A stretch of 48,172 nucleotides of DNA from Shewanella sp. 10N.286.48.A6 (GCF_002873135.1 NZ_MCVI01000008.1:2595-50766); one strand, 5' to 3'; counted from the stretch's first letter, positions 27,042 to 36,719 are shown. The notes: generated by a model from the sequence alone, not told the origin. Translations and numbers: made by a program.

Positions 27042-28301
27042 ATGACAACAGCTCAGCCAGCAACAAGCAGCTCTAGCCGATTTACCACCCTCTTTGCGAG
27101 CCTAGGGCCTGGAATTTTAATGGCTGCAGCGGCCATTGGCGCATCTCACTTAGTCTCTTCCACTCGTGCTGGCGCCGAGTTTGGCTGGCAATTAGCCTGG
27201 GTTGTTTTAGCCGTTAACTTACTCAAATACCCTTTCTTTGCCGCAGGTGCTCGTTATACCGCCGCCACCAATGAAAGTTTACTTCATGGCTATTTAAAGC
27301 AAGGTCGTGGTTACCTGCTAATGTTTACCTGTTTAAATACCATTGCTGCCATTGCCAGTACTGCCGGTGTGTGCATGTTAACCGCAGCCATGCTAACCCA
27401 GTTTGTGCCGCTGCCCATTGATATACTGGCTTTTTTGGTCTTAGTCAGCTCGCTGGCATTATTGATCCTCGGTCATTATCAGTTACTCGATAAACTGACT
27501 AAAGTCATCATGCTAGCCCTGACATTAACCACGCTAATCGCTGTGACATTAGCTTTTAATCACTCAGCAGGAACGGTTGCAACTGTGCCCAGTGAATCAC
27601 CTTGGCAATGGGCTTATGTGGGTTTCTTAGTGGCAATGATGGGCTGGATGCCAGCGCCAATTGAAGTCAGTGCCTGGAACTCTTTATGGCTATTGGAAAA
27701 GCAAAAAACACAAACCGTCACCAGTAAGCAAGCCATCTTTGACTTTAACTTAGGCTTTATTGTCACCGCTATTTTAGCGATTGTGTTTCTCGCCCTAGGG
27801 GCACTGGTTATGCATGGTAGTGGTGAGCAATTTGCCAGCTCTGGGGCTAAATTTGCCAGCCAGCTGATCGATTTATACAGCGATGTTATGGGCCAAGAAA
27901 GTCGTTATTTGATTGCCCTTGTCGCTTTTTTATGTATTTTCAGTACCACAGTAACCGTGATTGATGGTTACAGTAGAACCTTAGATATTGGCTGGCAGCT
28001 TTTAACCCATAAACCAGACTGCTCGGCACGATTAACCCGAGTTATGTTGCTGGTTTCCGCCTTCGCAATGGCTTTAATTTGGTTCTTTAAAGGCGCCCTA
28101 TTACCACTGCTTGAGTTTGTTATGACCCTAGCATTTATGACCACGGTTATTTTTGCTTGGCTTAATTATCGCTTGATGACCAGTAATTCATTACCTGAAG
28201 AACATCGATATGGTTTGAAAATGAAAATATTATCTTGGTTTGGTTTAACCTATTTAGTCGGTTTCTCAGCTGTATTTATTTACTGGAAATTAATTCTATA
28301 A
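27042..28301 (+). CDS. Nramp-family transporter lacking the canonical metal motif
   Basis: This 419-residue polytopic protein has about 11 membrane segments. It is related to Nramp divalent-metal/proton symporters by SLGPGILMAAAAIGASHLV in TM1 and GAEFGWQLAWVVLAVNLLKYPFF. Canonical Nramps have DPGN in TM1 and MPHN in TM6. Here TM1 reads GPGI and TM6 reads GWMPAPIEVSAW, so the metal-ligand Asp, Asn and His are missing. It belongs to a divergent branch whose substrate may not be Mn or Fe. It is divergent from the TonB-dependent receptor gene. The ribosome site is weak (GAGA). Confidence 0.85.
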   Translation: MTTAQPATSSSSRFTTLFASLGPGILMAAAAIGASHLVSSTRAGAEFGWQLAWVVLAVNLLKYPFFAAGARYTAATNESLLHGYLKQGRGYLLMFTCLNTIAAIASTAGVCMLTAAMLTQFVPLPIDILAFLVLVSSLALLILGHYQLLDKLTKVIMLALTLTTLIAVTLAFNHSAGTVATVPSESPWQWAYVGFLVAMMGWMPAPIEVSAWNSLWLLEKQKTQTVTSKQAIFDFNLGFIVTAILAIVFLALGALVMHGSGEQFASSGAKFASQLIDLYSDVMGQESRYLIALVAFLCIFSTTVTVIDGYSRTLDIGWQLLTHKPDCSARLTRVMLLVSAFAMALIWFFKGALLPLLEFVMTLAFMTTVIFAWLNYRLMTSNSLPEEHRYGLKMKILSWFGLTYLVGFSAVFIYWKLIL

Positions 28302-28377
28302 TCGCTTTTTAAAAGCAAATTTAACCAGTTACAATGTCAATAAGTCAGTCACAATAAGCCATAGCATGAACTGGCAT

Positions 28378-28451
28378 ATCCGCATCATAATTATGAGAGA
28401 GCGGATCTGTGGGTAGATAATCTGACCTAATGCCCTCAACTCAGGTATAAT
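28378..28451 (+). promoter_or_regulatory. Candidate promoter and hairpin upstream of yehS
   Basis: A -10 hexamer TATAAT (28446-28451) has CTGACC (28422-28427) as a possible -35 with 18-base spacing. Just upstream, ATCCGC (28378-28383) and GCGGAT (28401-28406) form an inverted repeat that encloses the palindrome TCATAATTATGA (28385-28396). The start codon is about 100 bases further on. Confidence 0.5.
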
Positions 28452-28558
28452 CACTGTTCAATGTGTTTTAAGCCTAAAGCGATGTGATAGTAATATCGTT
28501 CAGGTAACTTTAAACATAAGCACTTACTTTACCAGCGCAGCCGCGCCCAGAGACCTTT

Positions 28559-29023
28559 ATGATTAACAATGACATCCTTCGCCGCCTTCGTTTTGTATTT
28601 GATTACTCAAATGCCAAAATGACTAAAATCTTCGCTCAAGCAAATGTTGAAGTCAGCAATGACGAAATCATTAGCTTATTAAAGAAAGAAGAGGAAGAAG
28701 GTTATAAAGCTTGTAATGACAAATTAATGTGTCAGTTTTTAGATGGCTTTATCATCGAAAAACGTGGTTTACGTGAAGGTAGTGAAGTACCTGCACCGCT
28801 AAAAGATCTAACCAACAACTTAATTTTCAAGAAATTACGTATCGCATTAGAACTTCGTGAAGATGACATTATTGAGCTGATTGGTTCTGCTGACTTGGCT
28901 ATTGGTAAGTCTGAATTAGGCGCGTTATTCCGTAATCCTAGCCATAAAAACTACAAAACCTGTGGCGATCAGATTTTACGTAACTTCCTTAAAGGTTTAT
29001 CACTTAAACATCGCGGAATGTAA
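28559..29023 (+). CDS. yehS: YehS-like DUF1456 protein
   Basis: This 154-residue protein matches E. coli YehS across its length. It has two repeats of the same module: INNDILRRLRFVFDYSNAKMTKIF with EEEEGYKACND, and NNLIFKKLRIALELREDDIIEL with PSHKNYKTCGDQILRNFLKGL. The biochemical role of the family is unknown. A single-gene unit is likely: a candidate promoter lies about 110 bases upstream and a hairpin terminator follows. Confidence 0.88.
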   Translation: MINNDILRRLRFVFDYSNAKMTKIFAQANVEVSNDEIISLLKKEEEEGYKACNDKLMCQFLDGFIIEKRGLREGSEVPAPLKDLTNNLIFKKLRIALELREDDIIELIGSADLAIGKSELGALFRNPSHKNYKTCGDQILRNFLKGLSLKHRGM

Positions 29024-29054
29024 TATTTTCCTTAGCGTTTAAGCTTCCTTATTT

Positions 29055-29081
29055 AATGCACAGCTTAGGCTGTGCATTTTT
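29055..29081 (+). terminator. Terminator after yehS
   Basis: AATGCACAGC (29055-29064), loop TTAG, GCTGTGCATT (29069-29078), followed by a T-rich tail. It also lies downstream of the converging LRAT-like gene. Confidence 0.88.
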
Positions 29082-29088
29082 ATTTGTA

Positions 29089-29718
29089 TCAATAAGGCCT
29101 ATCTGGCGATGCCAGCTCATCCCAATAAATGGCTTGTTTAAAATGCTGGGCTAAGCGTTGATTAAGTTTGTCAAAATTTGAAATCGCCACCTCTTGACCG
29201 CTAATGCAAGACCACACAAACCGATGACAGTTATTATTGAATAGCTCATACTCACGATATTGAAATAATGATTGCTGCGCCCTTTCTAGCGCCTCAGGAG
29301 CTACAAGGGGTTGATGAAGATGATTACAAGCTTGAAAAATCCGGCTGCCACTGCGGCTTTTTAAAAAGCGCGCCGACGAAATAGGCCTAATTAAGCCACT
29401 GCCATGTAACTCCACCAAGCTATTATCCCCAAGCCACACGCCTGTATGTTCAATGACCCCAAATACAAAACAGCACACGATGGCCCCAGGCTCTGGGCTT
29501 ACCTTGACCTTATTATGATGCAATATACTTGGCAGTAATGGGCTGAAATTGTTGTCATCAGGCACCGCTGGCGCACGACCTAAATAGCGTTGTCTATGGA
29601 GCAATTGACGCTTTTTGTGCTCGTCAGCCACCAGCATTGCTGTGATTGCTGCGCTGCCTAACAAGATAAAAGGAACTGCCATAACACCCCAATATGTAAA
29701 ACACCTTAAAATCATCAT
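29089..29718 (-). CDS. Membrane-anchored LRAT/NlpC-P60-like protein
   Basis: This 209-residue protein has one N-terminal membrane segment (residues about 10-32) and then a basic linker. A circularly permuted papain-like domain follows, of the LRAT/NlpC class. His91 is in IEHTGVWLGDNSLVELHG, with a second His at 105, and the Cys nucleophile is probably Cys164 in NNNCHRFV. Members hydrolyse or transfer acyl groups or cleave peptide amides. The bacterial ones are poorly known. A nearby second ATG (29715) could be the start, and no clear ribosome site is visible for either. Confidence 0.68.
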   Translation of the reverse strand: MMILRCFTYWGVMAVPFILLGSAAITAMLVADEHKKRQLLHRQRYLGRAPAVPDDNNFSPLLPSILHHNKVKVSPEPGAIVCCFVFGVIEHTGVWLGDNSLVELHGSGLIRPISSARFLKSRSGSRIFQACNHLHQPLVAPEALERAQQSLFQYREYELFNNNCHRFVWSCISGQEVAISNFDKLNQRLAQHFKQAIYWDELASPDRPY

Positions 29719-29882
29719 GGCAGAACCGCGCTAAATTACGCCGCTAAAAATGTAACCAACTTTGTCAAAATCACAGCTGATTGTGTGGATTATCTAAAAC
29801 CTCAGTAAATACATCCACATGACTTTTAAGCCTTTACCATAAAGGTAAATAGCCAATGCCTAAAAAAACATCAATAAAAATC

Positions 29883-29898
29883 TGTGATTAGGCTCACT
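29883..29898. promoter_or_regulatory. CRP-like site upstream of maeA
   Basis: TGTGATTAGGCTCACT matches the CRP dyad TGTGA-N6-TCACA at nine of ten conserved positions. It lies about 150 bases upstream of the malic enzyme start. The rest of the 328-base gap is AT-rich and contains a small inverted repeat TTTACC/GGTAAA at 29833-29849. Confidence 0.6.
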
Positions 29899-30046
29899 TA
29901 ACAGACCACAATAAAATCAAGATGTGATAACCTGCACCGATAACAAGATACGTCTACGATTAACAACAAAATTCTATCTTTGAGATAAAAATTAACTAAC
30001 TGTAGATAAAAATAACTGCAATACGTCACTGACAATAAGGTTTCCA

Positions 30047-31735
30047 ATGGACGAGAATAAACGCCCTCTCTATCTTCCTTTCGCAGGTCCAGCGATTCTT
30101 GAATCTCCTATGCTCAATAAAGGCACTGCTTTTAGCGAAGAAGAACGCATTTACTTTAACCTTGAAGGGCTTATCCCTTGGGTGGTTGAAACTATCGATG
30201 AGCAAGCATCGCGTGCTTATGATCAATATAAAAACTTTACTAACGATCTCGATAAGCATATTTACCTGCGTAATATTCAAGATACCAACGAAACGCTTTT
30301 TTATCGTTTAGTGCGTAATCACATCAGTGAAATGATGCCAATCATCTATACCCCTACGGTAGGCTTAGCGTGTGAGCGTTTTTCTAAAAACTATCGCCGT
30401 AACCGTGGTCTGTTTATCTCGTATTCCAATAAAGACCGTATTGATGACATCCTCAATAACTCGACCCGTCATAAAGTAAAAGTCATTGTGGTAACCGATG
30501 GCGAGCGCATTTTAGGCTTAGGCGATCAAGGTATTGGTGGCATGGGGATCCCCATTGGTAAATTATCTTTATACACCAGTTGTGGCGGGATCAGTCCGGC
30601 GTACTGCTTGGCGATCACCTTAGATGTCGGCACTGACAACCCTCATTTACTAGAAGACCCTATGTATATGGGCTGGCGCCACCAGCGTATTGGCGGTGAA
30701 GAATACGCTGAGTTTGTTGAAGAGTTTATGCAAGCGGTTAGTCGTCGCTGGCCTGAAGCATTAATCCAATTCGAAGATTTTGCTCAGAAAAATGCCATGC
30801 CATTACTTGAGCGCTACAAAGATAGATTCTGTACCTTTAATGATGATATTCAAGGTACTGCAGCAGTGACTGTAGGTTCATTACTAGCAGCCTGTAAAGC
30901 TGCAAACACGCAATTATGTAAGCAAAGAGTCGCCTTTTTAGGCGCTGGTAGTGCCGGCTGTGGTATTGCTGAAGCCATTGTGGCGCAAATGGTTGCTGAA
31001 GGTATTAGCGACGAGCAAGCACGCTCACAAGTGTTTATGGTCGACCGCTGGGGACTGTTACTTGATAACATGCCAACCCTGTTAGGCTTCCAGCAAAAAC
31101 TGGCACAAAAAACCGCTAATATTGAAAACTGGGACGGATTTAGCGATCACATTTCATTACTTAATGTGGTTAATAATGCCAAGCCAACTGTGCTTATTGG
31201 CGTATCTGGTGCGCCAGGTTTATTTACCGAAGAAATAATCAAAGCCATGCATAGCCATTGCAAGCGCCCGATTGTATTCCCGCTATCTAATCCAACCAGC
31301 CGCGTTGAAGCAACGCCTAAAGATGTGCTGCATTGGACCAATGGCCAAGCACTTGTGGCTACCGGTAGCCCGTTCGAACCAGTTGTAATTGAAGAAGAAA
31401 CCTTTGAAATTGCTCAATGTAACAATAGCTTTATCTTCCCCGGTATTGGCTTAGGCGTATTAGCAAGTGGCGCAACTCGGGTATCAGATGAAATGCTGAT
31501 GGCATCAAGTCGTGCGCTGGCAGAGTGTTCACCCCTTGGTCAAAATGGTACCGGCTCATTACTGCCAAGACTGGAAGACATTCAGCAAGTGAGCAAATAT
31601 ATTGCTTTTGCAGTGGCTAAAAAAGCTATCGAGCAAGAATTAGCCCTACCTTGTCCAGATGAATTACTGCAACAACAAATTGAAAGTAATTTCTGGGAAC
31701 CTGAATATCGCCGTTACAAACGCACCGCGCTCTAA
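30047..31735 (+). CDS. maeA: NAD-dependent malic enzyme
   Basis: The enzyme oxidatively decarboxylates malate to pyruvate with NAD. The 562 residues match the E. coli MaeA/SfcA type. Tyr in [17 protein letters not shown], the malate/NAD motif [25 protein letters not shown], the metal-binding FEDF and FNDDIQGTA, and the second nucleotide motif [16 protein letters not shown] are all present. AAGG precedes the ATG. A possible CRP site upstream fits a role in balancing C4 acids and pyruvate. Confidence 0.96.
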   Translation: MDENKRPLYLPFAGPAILESPMLNKGTAFSEEERIYFNLEGLIPWVVETIDEQASRAYDQYKNFTNDLDKHIYLRNIQDTNETLFYRLVRNHISEMMPIIYTPTVGLACERFSKNYRRNRGLFISYSNKDRIDDILNNSTRHKVKVIVVTDGERILGLGDQGIGGMGIPIGKLSLYTSCGGISPAYCLAITLDVGTDNPHLLEDPMYMGWRHQRIGGEEYAEFVEEFMQAVSRRWPEALIQFEDFAQKNAMPLLERYKDRFCTFNDDIQGTAAVTVGSLLAACKAANTQLCKQRVAFLGAGSAGCGIAEAIVAQMVAEGISDEQARSQVFMVDRWGLLLDNMPTLLGFQQKLAQKTANIENWDGFSDHISLLNVVNNAKPTVLIGVSGAPGLFTEEIIKAMHSHCKRPIVFPLSNPTSRVEATPKDVLHWTNGQALVATGSPFEPVVIEEETFEIAQCNNSFIFPGIGLGVLASGATRVSDEMLMASSRALAECSPLGQNGTGSLLPRLEDIQQVSKYIAFAVAKKAIEQELALPCPDELLQQQIESNFWEPEYRRYKRTAL

Positions 31736-31748
31736 CAGATAACAGACC

Positions 31749-31780
31749 AAAAAAAGCAATGCTGAGGCATTGCTTTTTTT
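31749..31780. terminator. Bidirectional terminator between maeA and the Dyp peroxidase gene
   Basis: GCAATGC (31756-31762), loop TGAG, GCATTGC (31767-31773), with seven A before and seven T after. Confidence 0.94.
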
Positions 31781-31824
31781 ATCGATAATTAACCTGCTAC
31801 AGTCGGCTAATTTGTTATTTGCGT

Positions 31825-32763
31825 TTAATCATTGGCAAAACGGGCTAAAAAATCTAGCGAAGGCGCGAAGAATGATGAGCCGGTTAATGCCTTGGTAAAC
31901 TGCATCAAATGATCATGATTACCATGGCCGTCACCATGCACCATACTGCGAAGCATTTCTTCAAAGTTGGTCGGCGTGCGACAGGTTGAAATAAACATTA
32001 ACCCTTGTTCTTTAAGCGACCCAAATGGCATGCTCTGACGCAATATCTCCATTGAGTTACCTTGGGCATCTTTTAAATTAACTCGCTTAATATGGCTGGT
32101 TAACGGCTTATCTTCAGAGGCGTATTCAATATCATCTTGCTTGGTACGACCAATGATATCTTCTTGTTTTTTATTCGGTAAACGATTCCATTTACTTAAG
32201 TTGTGGGCATACTTTTGCACATGAATATAACTGCCACCTTTAAAGCTGGCATCCTCATCATCAACTAAAGCCACTTGCTGACGATTACGGCCTTTCGGGT
32301 TTTCGGTGCCATCAACAAAACCAGTTAAGTCACGGCTATCCATAAAGCGGAAGCCACGCTCTTCTTCAATCAGCTCAACCAAGCCTTCAAACATTTGGTT
32401 GATTTCATTGGCCACTAGATGAAGGATGTCGTAACGATCGCAACGAATATGCACAAATAAATCATATTCAATGGCAGGCGCATCACGATTTTCAGCTTGC
32501 ATCGCTGGGAATGGACGCAAATGTTTAGGACGTTGTTCACTATAAAGTGAATCCCAATAGTTAGCGCCAATAGCTACAAAGCCATTAAAGGCACTATCTG
32601 CATATTGATCTGTGAGCTCATAGATGTATTGAGCAACATTGGCTAAACAAGGGCGTAATTGAGCTTCAACAGCGTCATTTGCATTAAACATCAAATAGAC
32701 GCTATGCAAATTACCTTCGGCACAAACCCCTAACTGTTCGCGAGGCATATTCTGATTTTCCAT
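31825..32763 (-). CDS. Dyp-type heme peroxidase (TyrA/YfeX-like)
   Basis: This 312-residue protein is close to the structurally known Dyp peroxidase TyrA of S. oneidensis. The family motif GFVDGTENPKG carries the distal Asp151, and the proximal heme His224 is in LTSHIKRVN. The distal Arg is expected in EILRQSMPFG. There is no signal peptide, so the protein is cytoplasmic. I chose ATG 32763 because the residues after it match that protein's start. An in-frame TTG lies eight codons upstream and another ATG five codons inside. It lies 110 bases after fbpC on the same strand, which suggests a link to iron or heme metabolism. An 8-bp inverted repeat in that gap might separate the transcripts. Confidence 0.92.
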   Translation of the reverse strand: MENQNMPREQLGVCAEGNLHSVYLMFNANDAVEAQLRPCLANVAQYIYELTDQYADSAFNGFVAIGANYWDSLYSEQRPKHLRPFPAMQAENRDAPAIEYDLFVHIRCDRYDILHLVANEINQMFEGLVELIEEERGFRFMDSRDLTGFVDGTENPKGRNRQQVALVDDEDASFKGGSYIHVQKYAHNLSKWNRLPNKKQEDIIGRTKQDDIEYASEDKPLTSHIKRVNLKDAQGNSMEILRQSMPFGSLKEQGLMFISTCRTPTNFEEMLRSMVHGDGHGNHDHLMQFTKALTGSSFFAPSLDFLARFAND

Positions 32764-32872
32764 GTTGGAATCAATCACCTTTATCAAATATAAGAGAGCA
32801 TAATTGTAAGGTAATTGAGCAATTAATTCCTTGTGCTCAAGCTCAATTTTTTAACAACTTTGATACGCATCA

Positions 32873-33901
32873 CTAAAAAATAACCAGTGAATGTGGCGAG
32901 ATTGATAAATTGACTTTCAGACCTAAGGTCAGTTCAGTTAATTGGCTTCTAACTTCGAGCGTTTGTTGTCCTACCTTAACCCAATAATGACAAATTGTAC
33001 CTAGAAAACGACGCTCAATAATTTCACCATGGCCTTGAGAAGCAGGTTGTAGATCAATCTGTTGCGGTCTAAGTAGCAACTGGCCTTGATAGTTAGCAGC
33101 TTGAGATAACTCAGAGGTACTTTCAATTAATCCCAGAATAGATGACACTTGCTGCTGATTTTTCACCATCACAGATAAATAATTACCCGCACCAAGAAAA
33201 TCAGCCACATAACGCTCTTTAGGGTGAGCATAGAGGGTTTCAGCTAAACCGTGTTGTACAATGGCGCCATCTTTAAACAATGCCAGCTTATCAGCAAACA
33301 CAAAGGCCTCATCTTTACTGTGGGTCACAAACACCGCACTGACATTACGCTGTTTTAATATTTGCCTGATCTCTAACATCATTTCATTTCGTACTTGGGC
33401 ATCAATGTTAGAAAACGGTTCATCAAGTAATAATAATTCAGGCTCATAGGCTAATGCACGAGCAATAGATACCCGTTGCTGTTGTCCACCTGATAACTCA
33501 TGGGGGTAACGCGACTCTAGCCCTTCAAGCTTGACCAGTTGTAGCATCTCTTCAAGCCGGGCTTTACGTTGACTATTATCCAGCCCATTGACCCCAAATA
33601 ACACATTCTCACTGACAGTTAAGTGCGGAAATAAGGCATAGTCTTGGAAAATCATTCCAATGCCGCGATGTTCACTGGCAACAAACGTGTTGTCACCACT
33701 TAAACACTCACCATTAATTGAAATACAGCCCTGGCTGATGGCCTGTAAACCTGCAATAGCACGTAATAAGGTGGTTTTTCCGCAACCACTTGGGCCAAGC
33801 AGTGCAACGATTTCACCTTGTTCTAAAGTGAGATCGAGCCCTTTAAGAATCACCTGTCCTTGGTAGTCACTTTTTACATTTTGAATGGTCAATGTGGACA
33901 T
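32873..33901 (-). CDS. fbpC: Ferric iron ABC transporter, ATPase subunit
   Basis: This 342-residue ATPase has Walker A GPSGCGKTT (residues 36-44), the signature LSGGQQQR, and Walker B LLLLDEPFSNID. A C-terminal TOBE-like regulatory domain follows. It drives uptake through FbpB. It begins one base after the fbpB stop codon. A spermidine- or sulfate-type ATPase would look similar. The assignment to iron comes from the neighbouring binding protein and Fur site. Confidence 0.9.
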   Translation of the reverse strand: MSTLTIQNVKSDYQGQVILKGLDLTLEQGEIVALLGPSGCGKTTLLRAIAGLQAISQGCISINGECLSGDNTFVASEHRGIGMIFQDYALFPHLTVSENVLFGVNGLDNSQRKARLEEMLQLVKLEGLESRYPHELSGGQQQRVSIARALAYEPELLLLDEPFSNIDAQVRNEMMLEIRQILKQRNVSAVFVTHSKDEAFVFADKLALFKDGAIVQHGLAETLYAHPKERYVADFLGAGNYLSVMVKNQQQVSSILGLIESTSELSQAANYQGQLLLRPQQIDLQPASQGHGEIIERRFLGTICHYWVKVGQQTLEVRSQLTELTLGLKVNLSISPHSLVIF

Positions 33902-33902
33902 A

Positions 33903-35534
33903 TTAGCTCTCTTGCTCCAATGAACGGTTTAGATAAATCAATGGCACTAACCCAACTAACACAATCACGATAGCAGCCAAAGCGCCATGTTCGAGTTGTT
34001 CATCGGAGACAAACTGGAATACATAGGTGGCGAGGTTTTCAAAACCAATGGGTCTTAACAATAGCGCTGCGGGTAGCTCTTTCATGCTTTCAATAAACAC
34101 TAATAATGCCCCTGCAAAAATGCCTTTGCGTAGCAGCGGTAAATGCACTCGCCATAATAACTTAGTCGGCTTTTGCCCCATGGTAATACTGGCCATATCC
34201 AAGGAAGGCGAAATACGTTTATAGCTGTTTTCAATGCTGCCAATAGATATCGCCACAAAGCGAACGCAAAAAGCAAAAATTAGCGCGATAACGCTACCGG
34301 TAAATAACAATCCTGGGCCGCGCGCACCAAAATAGTCATAGACATCATTTATAGCAAAATCTAAATACGTTAATGGCACCAACACGCCAATAGCCAGCAC
34401 TGTGCCTGGTATGGCATAGCCTGTGCTACTTAATCGTGAAGGTAATAGGTCTGCCCGACGGGGGCTTACGCGCCTAACAAACATCAACACTAATGCCAGT
34501 AGCACACATATAAAACTCACGACGAGGGCAATATACAAACTGTTGAAACTGTATTGCCAAAACTGGCTGTTCCAGCTCTGGTCAAAGTAGTCGATGGCGT
34601 AGCCGCTTAATACAATAAAAGGTAATAAAAACGCGAGACCAATCAGCAGGCTACAATAGCCAAAGGCGAGCCAAGCTTTAACACCTTTTAGCTGGTATCT
34701 GTCTGATTCAGTTAACCTAGACTGCTTTTGATATAACTCTTGTTTGCGTCTGGCAAATCGCTCAAAACCCACCATGGCAAAAATCACCAGCAACATAATG
34801 GCTGATAATTTTGCTGCTGCCGATAAGCTGCCATAACCCAGCCAAGTGTCGTATACCGCAGTGGTTAAGGTTGGCACCGCAAAGTAACTCACTGTAGCAA
34901 AATCGGCAGCGGTTTCCATTGCCACTAATGCCATCCCTACTGCAAGTGCCGGCCTTGCCATTGGCAGGCCTAAACGCCAAAAGCTTTTCCACGGGCTACA
35001 GCCCATAATTCTAGAGGCGTGCAATAGGCTGGAAGATTGCTCCATAAAAGCCGTTCTGGCTAATAAATAGATATAAGGAAATAACACCAATGACAGCATA
35101 ATTGCTGCGCCGGTTAGGCTGCGAATATCAGGGAAATAATAATCTTGCGGGGACGTCCAGCCAAACACTTGCCTTAGCAACTTTTGTACAGGACCGGCGT
35201 AATCAAGCATGTCGGTATACACATACGCGACAATATAAGCAGGCATTGCCAGTGGCAATAGCAGCGCCCATTGAAAGTAACGTCTAGCAGGGAAATGACA
35301 ACGAGCTACCAACCAAGCGGCTGGCACTGCAATCACTAAGGAACCGACACAGACCTTCAGCATCAGCAATAGGCTGTTACTAATATAGGTCGGTAAAACG
35401 GTGTCAATTAAGTGACTAAAAACAGCTTCGTCAGGGAGTGTAGCTTGTACTAAAAGTGCAAAAAGCGGCAAAATTAATATTACCGCAATTGCATAACCAG
35501 CGAACGACCAGCCTCTGGTTAAGCCTAAGATCAT
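33903..35534 (-). CDS. fbpB: Ferric iron ABC transporter, fused two-domain permease
   Basis: This 543-residue protein has about 12 membrane segments in two homologous halves, each carrying the ABC-permease loop that docks to the ATPase (ASRIMGCSPWKSFWRLGLPMARPA in the first half, ASITMGQKPTKLLWRVHLPLLRKG in the second). This fused arrangement is standard for FbpB/SfuB. It lies between fbpA and fbpC in one operon. Confidence 0.92.
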   Translation of the reverse strand: MILGLTRGWSFAGYAIAVILILPLFALLVQATLPDEAVFSHLIDTVLPTYISNSLLLMLKVCVGSLVIAVPAAWLVARCHFPARRYFQWALLLPLAMPAYIVAYVYTDMLDYAGPVQKLLRQVFGWTSPQDYYFPDIRSLTGAAIMLSLVLFPYIYLLARTAFMEQSSSLLHASRIMGCSPWKSFWRLGLPMARPALAVGMALVAMETAADFATVSYFAVPTLTTAVYDTWLGYGSLSAAAKLSAIMLLVIFAMVGFERFARRKQELYQKQSRLTESDRYQLKGVKAWLAFGYCSLLIGLAFLLPFIVLSGYAIDYFDQSWNSQFWQYSFNSLYIALVVSFICVLLALVLMFVRRVSPRRADLLPSRLSSTGYAIPGTVLAIGVLVPLTYLDFAINDVYDYFGARGPGLLFTGSVIALIFAFCVRFVAISIGSIENSYKRISPSLDMASITMGQKPTKLLWRVHLPLLRKGIFAGALLVFIESMKELPAALLLRPIGFENLATYVFQFVSDEQLEHGALAAIVIVLVGLVPLIYLNRSLEQES

Positions 35535-35589
35535 AAATACTTTCCAGTCTATGCCGCGTTATCGGTTAACGCGGCGAAATAAAGCATCC

Positions 35590-36609
35590 TTACAGATCAA
35601 ATTTTACTTCATCAATTAGCTTCACTGCCGCTTGATGGTTTTCTGCTAGCTTAAAGATTGGAAGACTATCTGCATTGAAGTCCCCCCAAGAGGCTACCAT
35701 GTCAGAAGGGGCAACATCGGCTTTTACCGGATATTCCATGTTGACTTCTGCGTAAAGACTTTGAGCTACATTAGATGATAAAAATTCCATCAATTTTATA
35801 GCATTATCTTTGTTTGGGGCAAACTTAGCTAGTGCCATACCTGAAACATTTATATGGGCACCGCGGTTATCTTGGTTAGGAAAGTTGATTTCCACTGATT
35901 CAGCCCAGCTTTTTTGCTTAGGGTCCTTAATCATCTTACCAAAGTAATAACTGTTACCTAAGGCGATATCACATAAACCTTCGTTTACCGCTTTAACTTG
36001 CGCGCGATCATTGCCTTGTGGTTTACGAGCTAAATTGGCTTTAAGCCCTTCTAACCACGTTTTGGTTTCAGCTTCACCGTGATGGGCAATCATTGAAGCA
36101 ACCAGGGCAATGTTATAAGGGTGCTTGAAACTACGAGTACAGATTTTGCCTTTATATTGCTCAGAGGCTAAATCTTCATAATTAATATCTAGCTTACCTA
36201 AACGCTCTTTTGAAGAATAAACATTACGTACGCGCATGGTTAATGCGTACCAATCGTTACTCGGTGAGCGGTATTGGGCCGGGATATTGTGATTTAAAGT
36301 CTCGCTATTCACATCAACAACTAATTTTTTATCAACGAGTTCCATTAAACGAGAAAAGTCAGAGGTTAACACTAGATCTGCAGGAGATAAGCGCCCTTCA
36401 CGAGCAATACGCTCAGCGATGCCATCTTTGGCAAAAACCACATTCACCTTGATGCCAGTCTGTTCGGTAAATTGCGCTAAAATGGGTTCTACTAGAAAAG
36501 CTTGACGATAAGAATAGATAGTAAGATCTTCAGCAGCGGTTGCTGAAATTGAACTTAGTGACGATACTGCTGCTAATCCTAACAGTGCCAGACGCTTAAA
36601 CGACTTCAT
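35590..36609 (-). CDS. fbpA: Periplasmic ferric iron-binding protein
   Basis: This 339-residue protein has a signal peptide (cut near SATA-AEDLTIYS). It belongs to the FbpA/SfuA class of substrate-binding proteins: LTIYSYRQAFLVEPILAQF at the start, ADLVLTSDFSRL, and the adjacent iron-ligand tyrosines in GNSYYFGKM. It delivers Fe(III) to the FbpBC transporter. AAGGAG precedes the ATG. A Fur box lies about 100 bases upstream, so the operon should be induced by iron limitation. Confidence 0.93.
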   Translation of the reverse strand: MKSFKRLALLGLAAVSSLSSISATAAEDLTIYSYRQAFLVEPILAQFTEQTGIKVNVVFAKDGIAERIAREGRLSPADLVLTSDFSRLMELVDKKLVVDVNSETLNHNIPAQYRSPSNDWYALTMRVRNVYSSKERLGKLDINYEDLASEQYKGKICTRSFKHPYNIALVASMIAHHGEAETKTWLEGLKANLARKPQGNDRAQVKAVNEGLCDIALGNSYYFGKMIKDPKQKSWAESVEINFPNQDNRGAHINVSGMALAKFAPNKDNAIKLMEFLSSNVAQSLYAEVNMEYPVKADVAPSDMVASWGDFNADSLPIFKLAENHQAAVKLIDEVKFDL

Positions 36610-36704
36610 TCCAAATTCTCCTTGGCGTTGCGTTACTTTTTATCAGCATAATGGCCCCGTACAGGGGGACTTTCATAATACTAACGAGTAACTGCTTATA
36701 GAAA

Positions 36705-36719
36705 TGATAACAGTTATCA
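36705..36719. promoter_or_regulatory. Fur box upstream of fbpABC
   Basis: TGATAACAGTTATCA is a perfect 7-1-7 palindrome differing from the Fur consensus TGATAAT-N-ATTATCA at two symmetric positions. A further GATAA follows nine bases on (36725-36729), as in extended Fur arrays. The site is 96 bases from the fbpA start. The rest of the 350-base gap up to fpr shows nothing else I can assign. Confidence 0.88.

Noticed and set aside
32813..32848. Inverted repeat AATTGAGC/GCTCAATT followed by T on the plus strand, as a terminator
   Set aside because: No plus-strand gene ends here, and on the minus strand there is no T tract after the stem. It may only weaken read-through from fbpC into the peroxidase gene.
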